Source of the DNA: Planctomycetota bacterium
Lineage (GTDB): Bacteria > Planctomycetota > UBA8108 > UBA1146 > JAJFFE01
Length of the DNA stretch: 6,808 bases
Assembly: GCA_020425835.1 (NCBI GenBank)
Contig: JAGQRC010000199.1
Coordinates: 1 to 6,808 of the forward strand
Direction: 5' to 3'
Part shown: positions 1-6,104 of the stretch, in pieces
Position numbering within the stretch: the first letter of the stretch is position 1
How the letters are laid out: each line of letters starts with the position of its first letter
Notes under the pieces: model-generated
What the model was told of the DNA's origin: nothing
Database searches by the model: none
Seen by the model: only the letters and a program-made list of their open reading frames with translations
Made by a program: the position numbers and the translations under genes

Positions 1-1
1 G

Positions 2-1630
2 AGCGGTGGAGCGACCCCCGGGTTGCCGCTCTCCGATACGCTTCCACCCGCCGTCAGCACGATCACCCTCGCCGACGATCTTCCGGTGGCGGACATCCAG
101 GTCGGGATCCAGGTCACCCACTCCTGGCACGGAGATCTCGAGGTGGACTTGTCGACGCCGGCCGGCACGACGCTTCGACTCCATGACCACCAGGGCGGCA
201 GCGACCCCGACCTCGACCTGATCTGGTGGGAGTTCGGCGTTCCGAACGGATCGGCCCCCTACACCTGTGCCTGCACGATGCGACCGGCGCCGGGCAGCTT
301 CTTCGAGATCTTCGGCGAGAGCTCCGCGGGGACCTGGTCCTTGAGCGTCGCCGACACGGTGCGCAACGATGTCGGCACGTTCGACGCCTGGTCGATCGCC
401 ATCTCCGACGTCGGTCCCCCACCACCGATCGACGGACTGGCCTGTTGGCCCGGGCTCGGCACCGGTGTCGTCGACGTGAGTTGGTCCAACCCGACAACCT
501 ACGATCAGTTGCGCGTCGAGGTCGACGGCCTCCCCGCGGCGGTCCTCGCGGGCGACGCGACCAGCTACACCACCCCGGGTCTTCCCGTCGCAACGTTCGG
601 CGACATTCGAGTGGTCGGTGTCGTCGACGGGCTGTCATCGATGGCGCGCGTCTGCACGCCCTATCTCCCGAGCTTCCGCTCCGGAGTCGCGGTGGTCTTC
701 GCCGGTGAGCAGCCGGGGAACGTCGATTCGGTCGCCGCGCTGTCGGCGGCACTGATCGCGTCGGGCCGATCGGTGAACGTCGTCGACGAGTTGACTCCAG
801 CGAGCGTCGGCACACCGAGCAGCCTCTGGCTCTGCCTCGGGACCTACCCCGCGGCGCACGCGCTCTCGCAAGCCGAGGGGGCCTACGTCCGGGACTTGGT
901 CGTCGCTGGTGTGCCCCTCTACATCGAGGGCGCCGACGTCTGGGGTTTCGACGACCCGACACCGTTGTCCACCGTGGATGGCGTGGCCGACGGCCTCGCC
1001 GAGAACGGCTCGGGAACACCCGCGTTCATCGCGGGCGAGGCGACCGTCGAGCTCGACCTCTCGGATCTCGCCGCGGCCTACCTGCCCGACCAGGGCGGCG
1101 CCGAGTCGACCGATCGTCTCGTGCGCGCCACCTCCGACGCGCTCGGACCGAACACCGCGGTCATCTGGCGAACGGTCCCCTTTCCAGGTCAGGACATGTA
1201 CGACCTCGGGATCCTGTACGCGACGAACCCGCCGGCCGGCCGAGTGATCGCACAATCGTGGGAGATCGGGGGGTTCGATGGGGCGGTCGACACGATCGTC
1301 CTCCGCTATCTCGATACCCTGAGCCCGCTCCGTCCCCCGAGCGCTCCGGTGTTCCGCCGCGGCGACTCCAACGGGGACGGGAGCTTCGACATCGCCGATG
1401 CGATCGCGTCGCTCCTCTACATCCTCGGACTCGGCGCCCCGCCGATCACCTGCCTGGACGCGGTCGATGCCAACGACGACGGTCGGCTCGACATCGGCGA
1501 CCCGATCTACGTGCTCAGTTCGCTCTTCGAGGGGGGCAGCCCTCTCCCGCCGGCGCCCGGTCCATTCGCCTGCAGCTTCGACGCGACGGCGGACGGCCTC
1601 GACTGCGGCTTCTACGTCGCCTGCCCTTGA
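2..1630 (+). CDS. Secreted multidomain protein with P-domain, Fn3-like, gingipain-like and C-terminal dockerin-like modules (5' partial)
   Basis: The frame is open to the left edge, so the N-terminus, any signal peptide and any catalytic domain lie outside the window. Residues are numbered from the TTG at 23, which is only the first start-like codon inside the fragment. Residues 8-130 resemble a proprotein-convertase P-domain: a VTHSWHGDLEVDLSTPAGT stretch, then GTWSLSVAD and the closing GTFDAWSIAI. Residues 138-215 look like an Fn3-like beta-sandwich. Residues 220-430 form an alpha/beta region with GTYPAAHALSQAEG and PLYIEGADVW, a pattern I associate with gingipain/amidotransferase-fold segments of surface proteins; no catalytic Cys-His pair is identifiable. 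Residues 444-535 are a dockerin-like module with two canonical loops at D448-D459 and D482-D493. P-domains usually follow subtilisin-type or metalloprotease domains, so the missing part may be a protease; this is inference. The shared module suggests a functional link to the next gene. Confidence 0.85.
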   Translation, partial: SGGATPGLPLSDTLPPAVSTITLADDLPVADIQVGIQVTHSWHGDLEVDLSTPAGTTLRLHDHQGGSDPDLDLIWWEFGVPNGSAPYTCACTMRPAPGSFFEIFGESSAGTWSLSVADTVRNDVGTFDAWSIAISDVGPPPPIDGLACWPGLGTGVVDVSWSNPTTYDQLRVEVDGLPAAVLAGDATSYTTPGLPVATFGDIRVVGVVDGLSSMARVCTPYLPSFRSGVAVVFAGEQPGNVDSVAALSAALIASGRSVNVVDELTPASVGTPSSLWLCLGTYPAAHALSQAEGAYVRDLVVAGVPLYIEGADVWGFDDPTPLSTVDGVADGLAENGSGTPAFIAGEATVELDLSDLAAAYLPDQGGAESTDRLVRATSDALGPNTAVIWRTVPFPGQDMYDLGILYATNPPAGRVIAQSWEIGGFDGAVDTIVLRYLDTLSPLRPPSAPVFRRGDSNGDGSFDIADAIASLLYILGLGAPPITCLDAVDANDDGRLDIGDPIYVLSSLFEGGSPLPPAPGPFACSFDATADGLDCGFYVACP

Positions 1631-1742
1631 GCCACACTTCTTTCGTCAATCGTGTCCGCCCCCGAACGCCCCTTTCGAAGTCGACATCGAGCGGCGTCTC
1701 CGCGACGCTGTGATCGTGGACTTCTGAGAAAGGAGAATCGGA
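1631..1742. other. Intergenic spacer between the two dockerin-like genes
   Basis: These 112 bases hold a short GCGTC/GACGC stem with a 5-base loop at about 1694-1708. No T-run follows it, so it is not a convincing intrinsic terminator. I see no clear promoter, so the two flanking genes could be co-transcribed. Confidence 0.4.
1726..1735 (+). promoter_or_regulatory. Strong Shine-Dalgarno for the 239-aa exported protein
   Basis: GAGAAAGGAG lies 7 nt before the ATG at 1743. It fixes that start and is a much better site than any alternative nearby. Confidence 0.8.
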
Positions 1743-2462
1743 ATGGTCTCTCGAAGAGCGTGGATCGTGCTCCTCGGTCTCGTGAGCTGGACGGCGACGG
1801 ACGCGGATGCTCAGGCGCTCCTGTTTCGTCGGGGATACTGCAATGCCGACACGAACCTCGACCTGGGGGACGTGATCACGATGCTGAACTACCTCTTCGT
1901 CTCCGCGTCGGCGCCACCCTGCCTCGACGCCTGCGATGCCAACGACGACGGGCAGATCGACATCGGCGATCCCGTCACCGCGTTGAACTACCTCTTCGCC
2001 GGCGGTGCACCGCTGCCCCCGCCGTTCGCGGCACCCGGAGCCGATCCGACGCCCGACCTCCTCGGCTGCGGCCAGGTCGCCTCCCTCGAGGTGCCGGCGA
2101 TCTCCCGTCCCGAGGGCTTCGGCACGGATGGACAACTCGGACCGACGTTGACGTTCGGTGCGGCGACGATCTTGGAGTTGGGCGCCACCGGACTCTGGTG
2201 CCGTTTCGGAGGAGACGCGTGCGCAGGACCGGAAGGGGATGTCGGGACCGAGTGCTGCGACGGACCGCTCCCCTGCGAGTGGTACAACGCGCTCGGCGGA
2301 GAGTGGGTCGGTGGCCCCTCGGCCGGTGACCGTTTCGTCGTCGGAGCCACCGCCTCGGTGACGGTCCCCGCGGGGGCGACCGGCCTGCGCTTCTTCTTCA
2401 ATGACGATCTGCAAGCGTACGACGACAACTCCGGATCGGTGACGGTGACCGTCGCCTACTGA
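1743..2462 (+). CDS. Exported protein: N-terminal dockerin-like module plus LecA-like C-terminal domain
   Basis: This 239-residue protein begins with a signal peptide: basic MVSRRAW, a hydrophobic stretch to about residue 16, and an A-D-A site with likely cleavage after A23. Residues 27-110 are a dockerin-like module homologous to the C-terminal module of the upstream gene. Its first loop (32-43) is degenerate, with Tyr at the first ligand position and Thr at the usual Gly. Its second loop (D65-D76, DANDDGQIDIGD) is canonical. Residues 111-239 are probably a beta-sandwich. The FFFNDD...DDNSGSVTVTV ending recalls the calcium/sugar-binding end of PA-IL (LecA) lectins, and several Cys (153, 160, 171, 172, 178) could form disulfides. 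The role is therefore probably a secreted or surface carbohydrate-binding protein; the lectin part is inferred from motif resemblance. The protein itself is clear, but its exact function is not. Confidence 0.88.
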   Translation: MVSRRAWIVLLGLVSWTATDADAQALLFRRGYCNADTNLDLGDVITMLNYLFVSASAPPCLDACDANDDGQIDIGDPVTALNYLFAGGAPLPPPFAAPGADPTPDLLGCGQVASLEVPAISRPEGFGTDGQLGPTLTFGAATILELGATGLWCRFGGDACAGPEGDVGTECCDGPLPCEWYNALGGEWVGGPSAGDRFVVGATASVTVPAGATGLRFFFNDDLQAYDDNSGSVTVTVAY

Positions 2463-2471
2463 TCGGGGAGC

Positions 2472-2768
2472 TCACGCGCTCTCGACGTGCCTCTCGCGGA
2501 CGCTCGACCGAAACGAGTGAAGCTCCTCCGCGAGCTGGCGCTCCCGGTGGTCTCGGCGAAGACGACGTGCCTCGTCGGCCGTCTCGCGCTGCGCGGCCGC
2601 CAGGATGTTCGCGGCGTGAACTCGGAGCCTGTCGGAGAGCTCGCTTCGAACCTCGCCGGCTTGCTCGCGGCGACGGTGAGGAGCGACCGTGACACCGATC
2701 AGCGGAGAGATGAAACCGAGCAGCAAGGCGAGCACTCCGAGAACAGGGAGGAGGAAACCCGACAACAT
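2472..2768 (-). CDS. Small membrane-anchored helical protein, unknown family
   Basis: This encodes 98 residues. Residues 1-28 are strongly hydrophobic (GFLLPVLGVLALLLGFISPL and following) and form an uncleaved membrane anchor or short hairpin. They are followed by a highly charged Arg/Glu-rich region (32-95) predicted to be one long helix or coiled coil facing the cytoplasm. I do not recognise a family. The gene is supported by an AGGGAG ribosome site 6 nt before the ATG, a sensible membrane-protein composition, and a tight convergent end 9 bp from the preceding gene. It is divergent from the ankyrin-repeat gene, with which it probably shares a promoter region. A scaffold or stress-type membrane-associated role is possible, but nothing in the sequence settles it. 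Confidence 0.72.
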   Translation of the reverse strand: MLSGFLLPVLGVLALLLGFISPLIGVTVAPHRRREQAGEVRSELSDRLRVHAANILAAAQRETADEARRLRRDHRERQLAEELHSFRSSVRERHVESA

Positions 2769-2774
2769 CCGTGG

Positions 2775-2780
2775 CTCCCT
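2775..2780 (-). promoter_or_regulatory. Shine-Dalgarno for the 98-aa membrane protein
   Basis: AGGGAG on the minus strand lies 6 nt before the ATG at 2768. It is the main evidence that this small gene is translated. Confidence 0.7.
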
Positions 2781-2807
2781 TCTGAGAAGCCGTGCGTTCG
2801 AGAATGC

Positions 2808-2838
2808 ACCTTGATCCTGGCGTCGTCTCTGTCAAGCT
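2808..2838. promoter_or_regulatory. Overlapping divergent promoter pair
   Basis: Minus strand: a perfect TTGACA (2835-2830), a 16-nt spacer and CAAGGT (2813-2808), which would start transcription near 2801 and leave a leader of about 33 nt containing the ribosome site. Plus strand: TTGATC (2811-2816), a 16-nt spacer and CAAGCT (2833-2838), which would start at or next to the ATG at 2845. Each -35 overlaps the opposite -10. The -10 elements are weak matches, so this is a prediction by pattern and position. Confidence 0.4.
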
Positions 2839-2844
2839 CTCGGG

Positions 2845-3648
2845 ATGACGACGCTTCACGCATTCCTCGATGTCGACTACGGCCCCCGCGGTGACGAGCT
2901 CCTCAGAGAGCGGCTCGCGCGCGGCGAGGACCCGGAGGCTCGGCTCCATGGAGAGACGGCGCTGCACGTCGCCGTGCGACGTCGACGCCTCGGCGCAGTG
3001 GCGATCCTGATCGAGAACGGCGTCGACCTGGACGCGGTCGATCGACACGGCAAGACCGGTTACGCGCACGCGATCCGGCGGACGTTCGGCGAGATCGCCG
3101 AGCTCCTCGACCGAGCGGGCGCGAACACCCGCCTCGAACCGGCCGATCTCCTCGCCGTCTTCGTGACGCACGGTCGGCTCGACGAGGCGCGCGCCATACT
3201 CGCGGAGAACCCCAGCTTGGCCCGCACGGGAAACCCCGAGGAAGATCGCTTGCTCGCCGATGTCGCCGGGCGCCCCGACACCGCGCCGGTCGAGCTCCTG
3301 ATCGCTGCCGGTGCCGACCTCCGCGCTCGGGGACTCGACGACGGCACGCCCCTTCACGTCGCCGCCTGGTTCGGACAACCCGGGAACGCGCGGTTGCTCC
3401 TCGACGCGGGCGCTCCGCTCGACCTCTTCGACTCCGTCCACAACAGCTCGCCGGTCGGCTGGGCCGTGCACGGATCGCGGTTCTCCGGCGGAGCGTCCGA
3501 GCGCCGACAGCCGTACATCGAGTTGGTGCAGATGCTCATCGACGCGGGTTCGAGTCTCTCCTATCCCGACGACCCCGGGGGGCGCACCTACCTCGAGAGA
3601 CTCCACCAGCAGGCGGCACCGTGGGTCCGCGGCCTGCTCCCGGACTGA
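2845..3648 (+). CDS. Ankyrin-repeat protein
   Basis: This encodes 267 residues with no signal peptide or membrane segment, so it is probably cytoplasmic. Ankyrin-type helices are visible at 36-66 (GETALHVAV...LIENGVDLDAVD), 69-99, a diverged unit at about 100-131, 133-163 (ELLIAAGADLRARG), 166-195 (DGTPLHVAAWFG...LLLDAGAPLDLFD) and a longer last unit at 200-240 with an insertion. Ankyrin repeats are protein-binding scaffolds; the partner is unknown and no enzymatic domain is attached. The start is the first in-frame ATG after a TGA at 2812. It lacks a convincing Shine-Dalgarno and may be leaderless. The gene converges on the rhomboid gene with a 10-bp gap. Confidence 0.88.
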   Translation: MTTLHAFLDVDYGPRGDELLRERLARGEDPEARLHGETALHVAVRRRRLGAVAILIENGVDLDAVDRHGKTGYAHAIRRTFGEIAELLDRAGANTRLEPADLLAVFVTHGRLDEARAILAENPSLARTGNPEEDRLLADVAGRPDTAPVELLIAAGADLRARGLDDGTPLHVAAWFGQPGNARLLLDAGAPLDLFDSVHNSSPVGWAVHGSRFSGGASERRQPYIELVQMLIDAGSSLSYPDDPGGRTYLERLHQQAAPWVRGLLPD

Positions 3649-3658
3649 GCGAGATCGT

Positions 3659-4576
3659 TCACCAGGAATCGTCGATCTCGGGATCGAGCTCCAGCGCCTT
3701 CTCGTGATCCGCCGCCGCCTCCTCGAGTCGCCCCAACGAGACGTACACGAAGCTCCGATTCAGGTAGGCCCAGGCGTTCTCCGGGTCTCGACGGAGCAGC
3801 TGGGAGTAACGCTCGAGAGCGATCTCGTACTCATGGTCGGCGTGAGCATCGTAGGCGCGGTGCGAGAGCCACGAAATCGACCACGGGCACCAGAAAACGG
3901 GAGCGATCGTCACCGCGAGGAACAGCAACAGGCCCAGCGAAGCGACAACGCGAACAGGTCGTCGAGCCAGGACGCCTGCGACCAGGAGCCCGAAGGCAAG
4001 TCCCGAGAAGTGTGCGGCGTTACCGATCGAGAGCACATCGAGATGGGTCGCGATCACGCAGAGCACTGCCCAGAGCAGGAAGAGCCGCACGATTCGGTCA
4101 TCCACCACCTCCGCGAACTCCGGATAGCGGCGACGCGCCCCCCACATGAAGCCGAAGATGGCGTATCCGACGCCTGAGGCTCCGATTCCCGTCGTGTCAC
4201 TGACCGCGAGCTGGGACGAGGAGCTCACCGTGGCGGCCATCAGGTAGAACGCGAAGAAGGCGATCGATCCGATCGACCGCTCCATCCGTGCCCCGAGTCG
4301 CCACAGCCAGTAGATGTTGAAGAGAAGATGCCAAGCCTGGAAGTGGACGAACGCGCTCGTCACCAACCCGCCGTATGCTCCGCCGCGGATCGAGTGCGCG
4401 GGAAGGTAGCCGAACTTCACGCGGGTATCCCAGGAGTCGTAGCGATTCGCCACGGCGAGGCCGAGGAACACGACGATGCACGCCAGGCAGAACAGTATCG
4501 TGATCCACGGCCGATGCAGGGGTCGCACTCCCGACTGTGTCGGGAAAGCCCTGGACTCCGGGTCGGTCTCGGTCAT
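3659..4576 (-). CDS. Rhomboid-family intramembrane serine protease with C-terminal TPR
   Basis: This encodes 305 residues. Rhomboids cleave membrane proteins within or near the bilayer using a Ser-His dyad. The HxxxN motif is H83/N87 (WHLLFNIYWLW), the nucleophile is S134 in GASG, and the histidine is H189 in NAAHFSGLAFG, so all core residues are present. Membrane segments are near 24-43, 82-97, 102-124, 132-147, 161-179, 185-204 and an extra one at 208-229. Residues 247-300 form one complete TPR preceded by a partial one (ALERYSQLLRRDPE...ALELDPE). With seven segments and basic loops on the inside, the TPR would face the periplasm. I chose ATG 4576 because AGGAAGGGG lies just upstream; longer starts at 4654 (ATG) or 4669 (GTG) lack such a site and add a non-conserved-looking Arg/Gly tail. 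It is last in the minus-strand cluster. Confidence 0.92.
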   Translation of the reverse strand: MTETDPESRAFPTQSGVRPLHRPWITILFCLACIVVFLGLAVANRYDSWDTRVKFGYLPAHSIRGGAYGGLVTSAFVHFQAWHLLFNIYWLWRLGARMERSIGSIAFFAFYLMAATVSSSSQLAVSDTTGIGASGVGYAIFGFMWGARRRYPEFAEVVDDRIVRLFLLWAVLCVIATHLDVLSIGNAAHFSGLAFGLLVAGVLARRPVRVVASLGLLLFLAVTIAPVFWCPWSISWLSHRAYDAHADHEYEIALERYSQLLRRDPENAWAYLNRSFVYVSLGRLEEAAADHEKALELDPEIDDSW

Positions 4577-4577
4577 G

Positions 4578-4587
4578 TCCCCTTCCT
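4578..4587 (-). promoter_or_regulatory. Shine-Dalgarno deciding the rhomboid start
   Basis: GAGGAAGGGG on the minus strand lies directly upstream of ATG 4576, separated by a single base. It supports the 305-residue form over the longer readings. Confidence 0.65.
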
Positions 4588-4605
4588 CACGTCTCGTTCC
4601 GTCGC

Positions 4606-4623
4606 GACCGCCTTCGAGGCGTC
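4606..4623 (-). other. Intercistronic hairpin between DUF202 gene and rhomboid gene
   Basis: The minus strand reads GACGCCTCGAAGGCGGTC. It forms a CGCCT/AGGCG stem with a CGA loop and extends by two pairs past a bulged G. No U-tract follows. It may partly separate expression of the rhomboid gene from the upstream pair, or it may have no role. Confidence 0.3.
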
Positions 4624-4669
4624 CACTCCCTGGCGTGCAGCGCTCGCCCACCATGGCACCGGCGATCAC

Positions 4670-5008
4670 TCAATCCAGAAGGCGAGCGAGCTCGCGACTG
4701 CGCGACTTGAGCTCGGCCAGGATCCGATCGTACCGACGGATGCGGATCAGCGAACGGACCGCGAGGTAAACGCCCAGGACGACCAACAGTCCGCACAGGA
4801 CGAGGAGCGGAACCAGCCAGTGCAGCACCTCGGTCACCGCGTAGCTGCGGGAGGTCGCGATCAGGAAACTGAGGATCGTCATCGGCAGGGCGATCACGGC
4901 GATGCCCGTGCGCAACACCGAGAGCGAGGTCCGCTTCTCGGCGAGAATCAACTCGGCCTCCGTGAGGAGCAGAGCGTCGTCACGTTTCGCATCCCTGGGG
5001 TCCGTCAT
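4670..5008 (-). CDS. DUF202-type two-helix membrane protein
   Basis: This encodes 112 residues. The signature is LAEKRTSLSVLRTGIAVIAL (residues 22-41), close to the LAxERTxLAxxRTxxA pattern of DUF202/YidH-type small membrane proteins. There are two membrane segments, at about 34-51 and 62-86, and both ends are charged and probably cytoplasmic; the C-terminus (87-112) is a basic helix. DUF202 proteins have no established biochemical activity. The start is fixed by AGGAGG (5015-5020) 6 nt before ATG 5008; that site abuts the stop codon of the upstream nuclease-like gene, implying coupled expression. A longer in-frame reading to 5602 is only an Arg-rich shadow of the nuclease gene. The rhomboid gene follows after 93 bp. 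Confidence 0.85.
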   Translation of the reverse strand: MTDPRDAKRDDALLLTEAELILAEKRTSLSVLRTGIAVIALPMTILSFLIATSRSYAVTEVLHWLVPLLVLCGLLVVLGVYLAVRSLIRIRRYDRILAELKSRSRELARLLD

Positions 5009-5019
5009 GGTGACCCTCC

Positions 5020-5682
5020 TCACGATCCCGTCCGCCAGGTCGGAACCTCCTGCTCGCCCCGCGGGGAGAGCGCGTAGACTCCGAGCGATGGGCGATCGAA
5101 CCACCCGTACGCGTTGCGGTAGAGGATGTCCCTCGCCTTGTCCTCGCGCAGGGACCGCGCGACCAGGGAAGCCCTGGTCGGTCCATGTTGCTCGAGGTAC
5201 CGAGCAATCGCCAGGGCGCGCTGGCGGTACGTGGTCATGACGCCGCCACGTCGATCCGCGCCCCCGAGGTTCGGATCGCCCACGCGCGTCGCGAACTCTC
5301 CGAGAAGGCGACCTCGGCGGTGCTTCGACCGGCGAGGTCGATACTCTCCGGGGTCGACGAGCACGCGGACGCGGTCGCGATCCGGATCGATCGAGATCAA
5401 GCCGAGACCGAGCATTCGAAGCAGCTTGACGACGGACTTGCGCCTTCGTCTCAGTGGCGCGCAACTCGACGGGACGCCGACGTACACCGTGGACGTGAGG
5501 AGAAGTCGATCGACGGCTTGGAGGAGGACATCCAGGCTGAGGGAGAGTTTCAACTCGACCACGACCGGATCCTCGCCGTCGCGAACGGCGAGGACGTCGC
5601 AATCGTGGACCTCTCCCTTGACCTCGTACCCCTGGGACTCGAGGAACCGCTTCAATGGGGGGTAGAGAGTCGTCTCACGCAC
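5020..5682 (-). CDS. DUF2161 family PD-(D/E)XK nuclease-like protein
   Basis: This encodes 220 residues and matches the DUF2161 family throughout: an ETTLYPPLKRFLESQGYEV opening, the CDVLAV strand, the VVVELKLSLSLDVLLQAVDRL core, then VLVDPGEYRPRR, RLLGEFATRVGDPN and a winged-helix-like tail. The PD-(D/E)XK residues are apparent as E24 and D29, the E43-x-K45 pair and Q55 on the following helix, so a metal-dependent phosphodiesterase fold with an intact active site is likely. Residues 150-205 (TTYRQRALAIARYLEQHGPT...YGWFDRP...GVYALSP) look like a winged-helix DNA-binding segment. The substrate is not established for the family. The start is GTG 5682, with GGAAGG 6 nt upstream and a normal family N-terminus. 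The DUF202 gene follows after 11 bp, so the two are probably an operon. The protein is cytoplasmic. Confidence 0.9.
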   Translation of the reverse strand: MRETTLYPPLKRFLESQGYEVKGEVHDCDVLAVRDGEDPVVVELKLSLSLDVLLQAVDRLLLTSTVYVGVPSSCAPLRRRRKSVVKLLRMLGLGLISIDPDRDRVRVLVDPGEYRPRRSKHRRGRLLGEFATRVGDPNLGGADRRGGVMTTYRQRALAIARYLEQHGPTRASLVARSLREDKARDILYRNAYGWFDRPSLGVYALSPRGEQEVPTWRTGS

Positions 5683-5727
5683 GCTCGCCCTTCCGCGACT
5701 TCGGCGACCATCGGCTGCACGCTCGGT

Positions 5728-5741
5728 CGGAGTGAACTCCG
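5728..5741. promoter_or_regulatory. 14-bp inverted repeat upstream of the nuclease-like gene
   Basis: CGGAGTGAACTCCG has two perfect 6-bp arms around GA. It lies 46 bp upstream of the GTG at 5682 and 13 bp past the stop of the preceding gene. It could be an operator for the operon, or a small hairpin at the end of the DUF2892 transcript; no T-run accompanies it. Confidence 0.35.
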
Positions 5742-5754
5742 GTGGACCGCAGGT

Positions 5755-5955
5755 TCAAGCCGCGGGCGGTCGCGCGACACCGGCCTTGGCGAGTATCGTC
5801 TCCATGAGGCACCAACCGGTGAGGGATGACTGCAGTAGATTGAAGCCGACGAACGCCGTGAACAAGTGCCAATACGGACTGTGCAGGTATCCCAGACCGA
5901 GAGAGATCAACACGAAGGTTCCCGCGATCGCCCGAATGTACCGCTCCATCGTCAT
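5755..5955 (-). CDS. DUF2892 family small inner-membrane protein (YgaP-type membrane segment)
   Basis: This encodes 66 residues: MTMERYIRAIAGTFVLISLG, then LGYLHSPYWHLFTAFVGFNL and LQSSLTGWCLMETILAKAGV. This is the full DUF2892 pattern: a conserved N-terminal RxxAG, two membrane helices (about 8-24 and 27-46), and the Gly-Trp-Cys-Leu turn, which is Gly-Phe-Cys-Pro in many relatives. In YgaP this segment anchors a rhodanese domain; here it stands alone with no rhodanese visible nearby, so a link to sulfur chemistry is unproven. I start at ATG 5955 because GAAGGAG lies 8 nt upstream; ATG 5949 is an alternative two codons in. It lies 149 bp downstream of the 136-aa gene and 72 bp upstream of the nuclease-like gene, all on the same strand. 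Confidence 0.88.
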   Translation of the reverse strand: MTMERYIRAIAGTFVLISLGLGYLHSPYWHLFTAFVGFNLLQSSLTGWCLMETILAKAGVARPPAA

Positions 5956-6017
5956 GGGAGGCGCTCCTTCACATTCTCGAACTTCGCAACCCCCGACCGC
6001 GGACGCCTCGAACGGTG

Positions 6018-6046
6018 TGCCGGCGGGCGGATGGGCCGGCATCATA
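6018..6046 (-). promoter_or_regulatory. Candidate -10 with overlapping inverted repeat upstream of the DUF2892 gene
   Basis: On the minus strand, TATGAT (6046-6041) is a good -10 match in otherwise very GC-rich DNA. Its last base overlaps a perfect 7-bp inverted repeat, TGCCGGC at 6018-6024 and GCCGGCA at 6035-6041, spaced by 10 nt around the expected start point. No convincing -35 is seen at 17 nt. Transcription would leave a leader of about 80 nt. Confidence 0.3.
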
Positions 6047-6104
6047 ATCCCGGCGCTCGGGGATTGCCCGGGGACGCGCGCGAGCGGTTCACCCGCGGGC
6101 CGCG

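Noticed and set aside
114..1019. Minus-strand 301-codon open frame
   Set aside because: It is almost entirely Arg/Pro/Ser, the typical shadow of the P-domain gene on the opposite strand.
1694..1708. Intrinsic terminator after the P-domain gene
   Set aside because: The stem is only 5 bp and no T-run follows.
1515..2414. Minus-strand 299-codon open frame
   Set aside because: It runs antisense through two dockerin-like genes and has no coherent domain.
2398..3606. Minus-strand 402-codon open frame across the ankyrin gene and the small membrane gene
   Set aside because: It is antisense to a clear ankyrin-repeat protein, rich in Arg/Ser/Glu without domain signature, and arises from codon bias in GC-rich DNA.
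3311..4177. Plus-strand 288-codon open frame
   Set aside because: It overlaps the ankyrin gene out of frame and the rhomboid gene antisense, with low-complexity Ser/Arg composition.
5009..5602. N-terminal extension of the DUF202 gene
   Set aside because: It is the alternate frame of the DUF2161 gene; the strong AGGAGG and the family start both point to ATG 5008.
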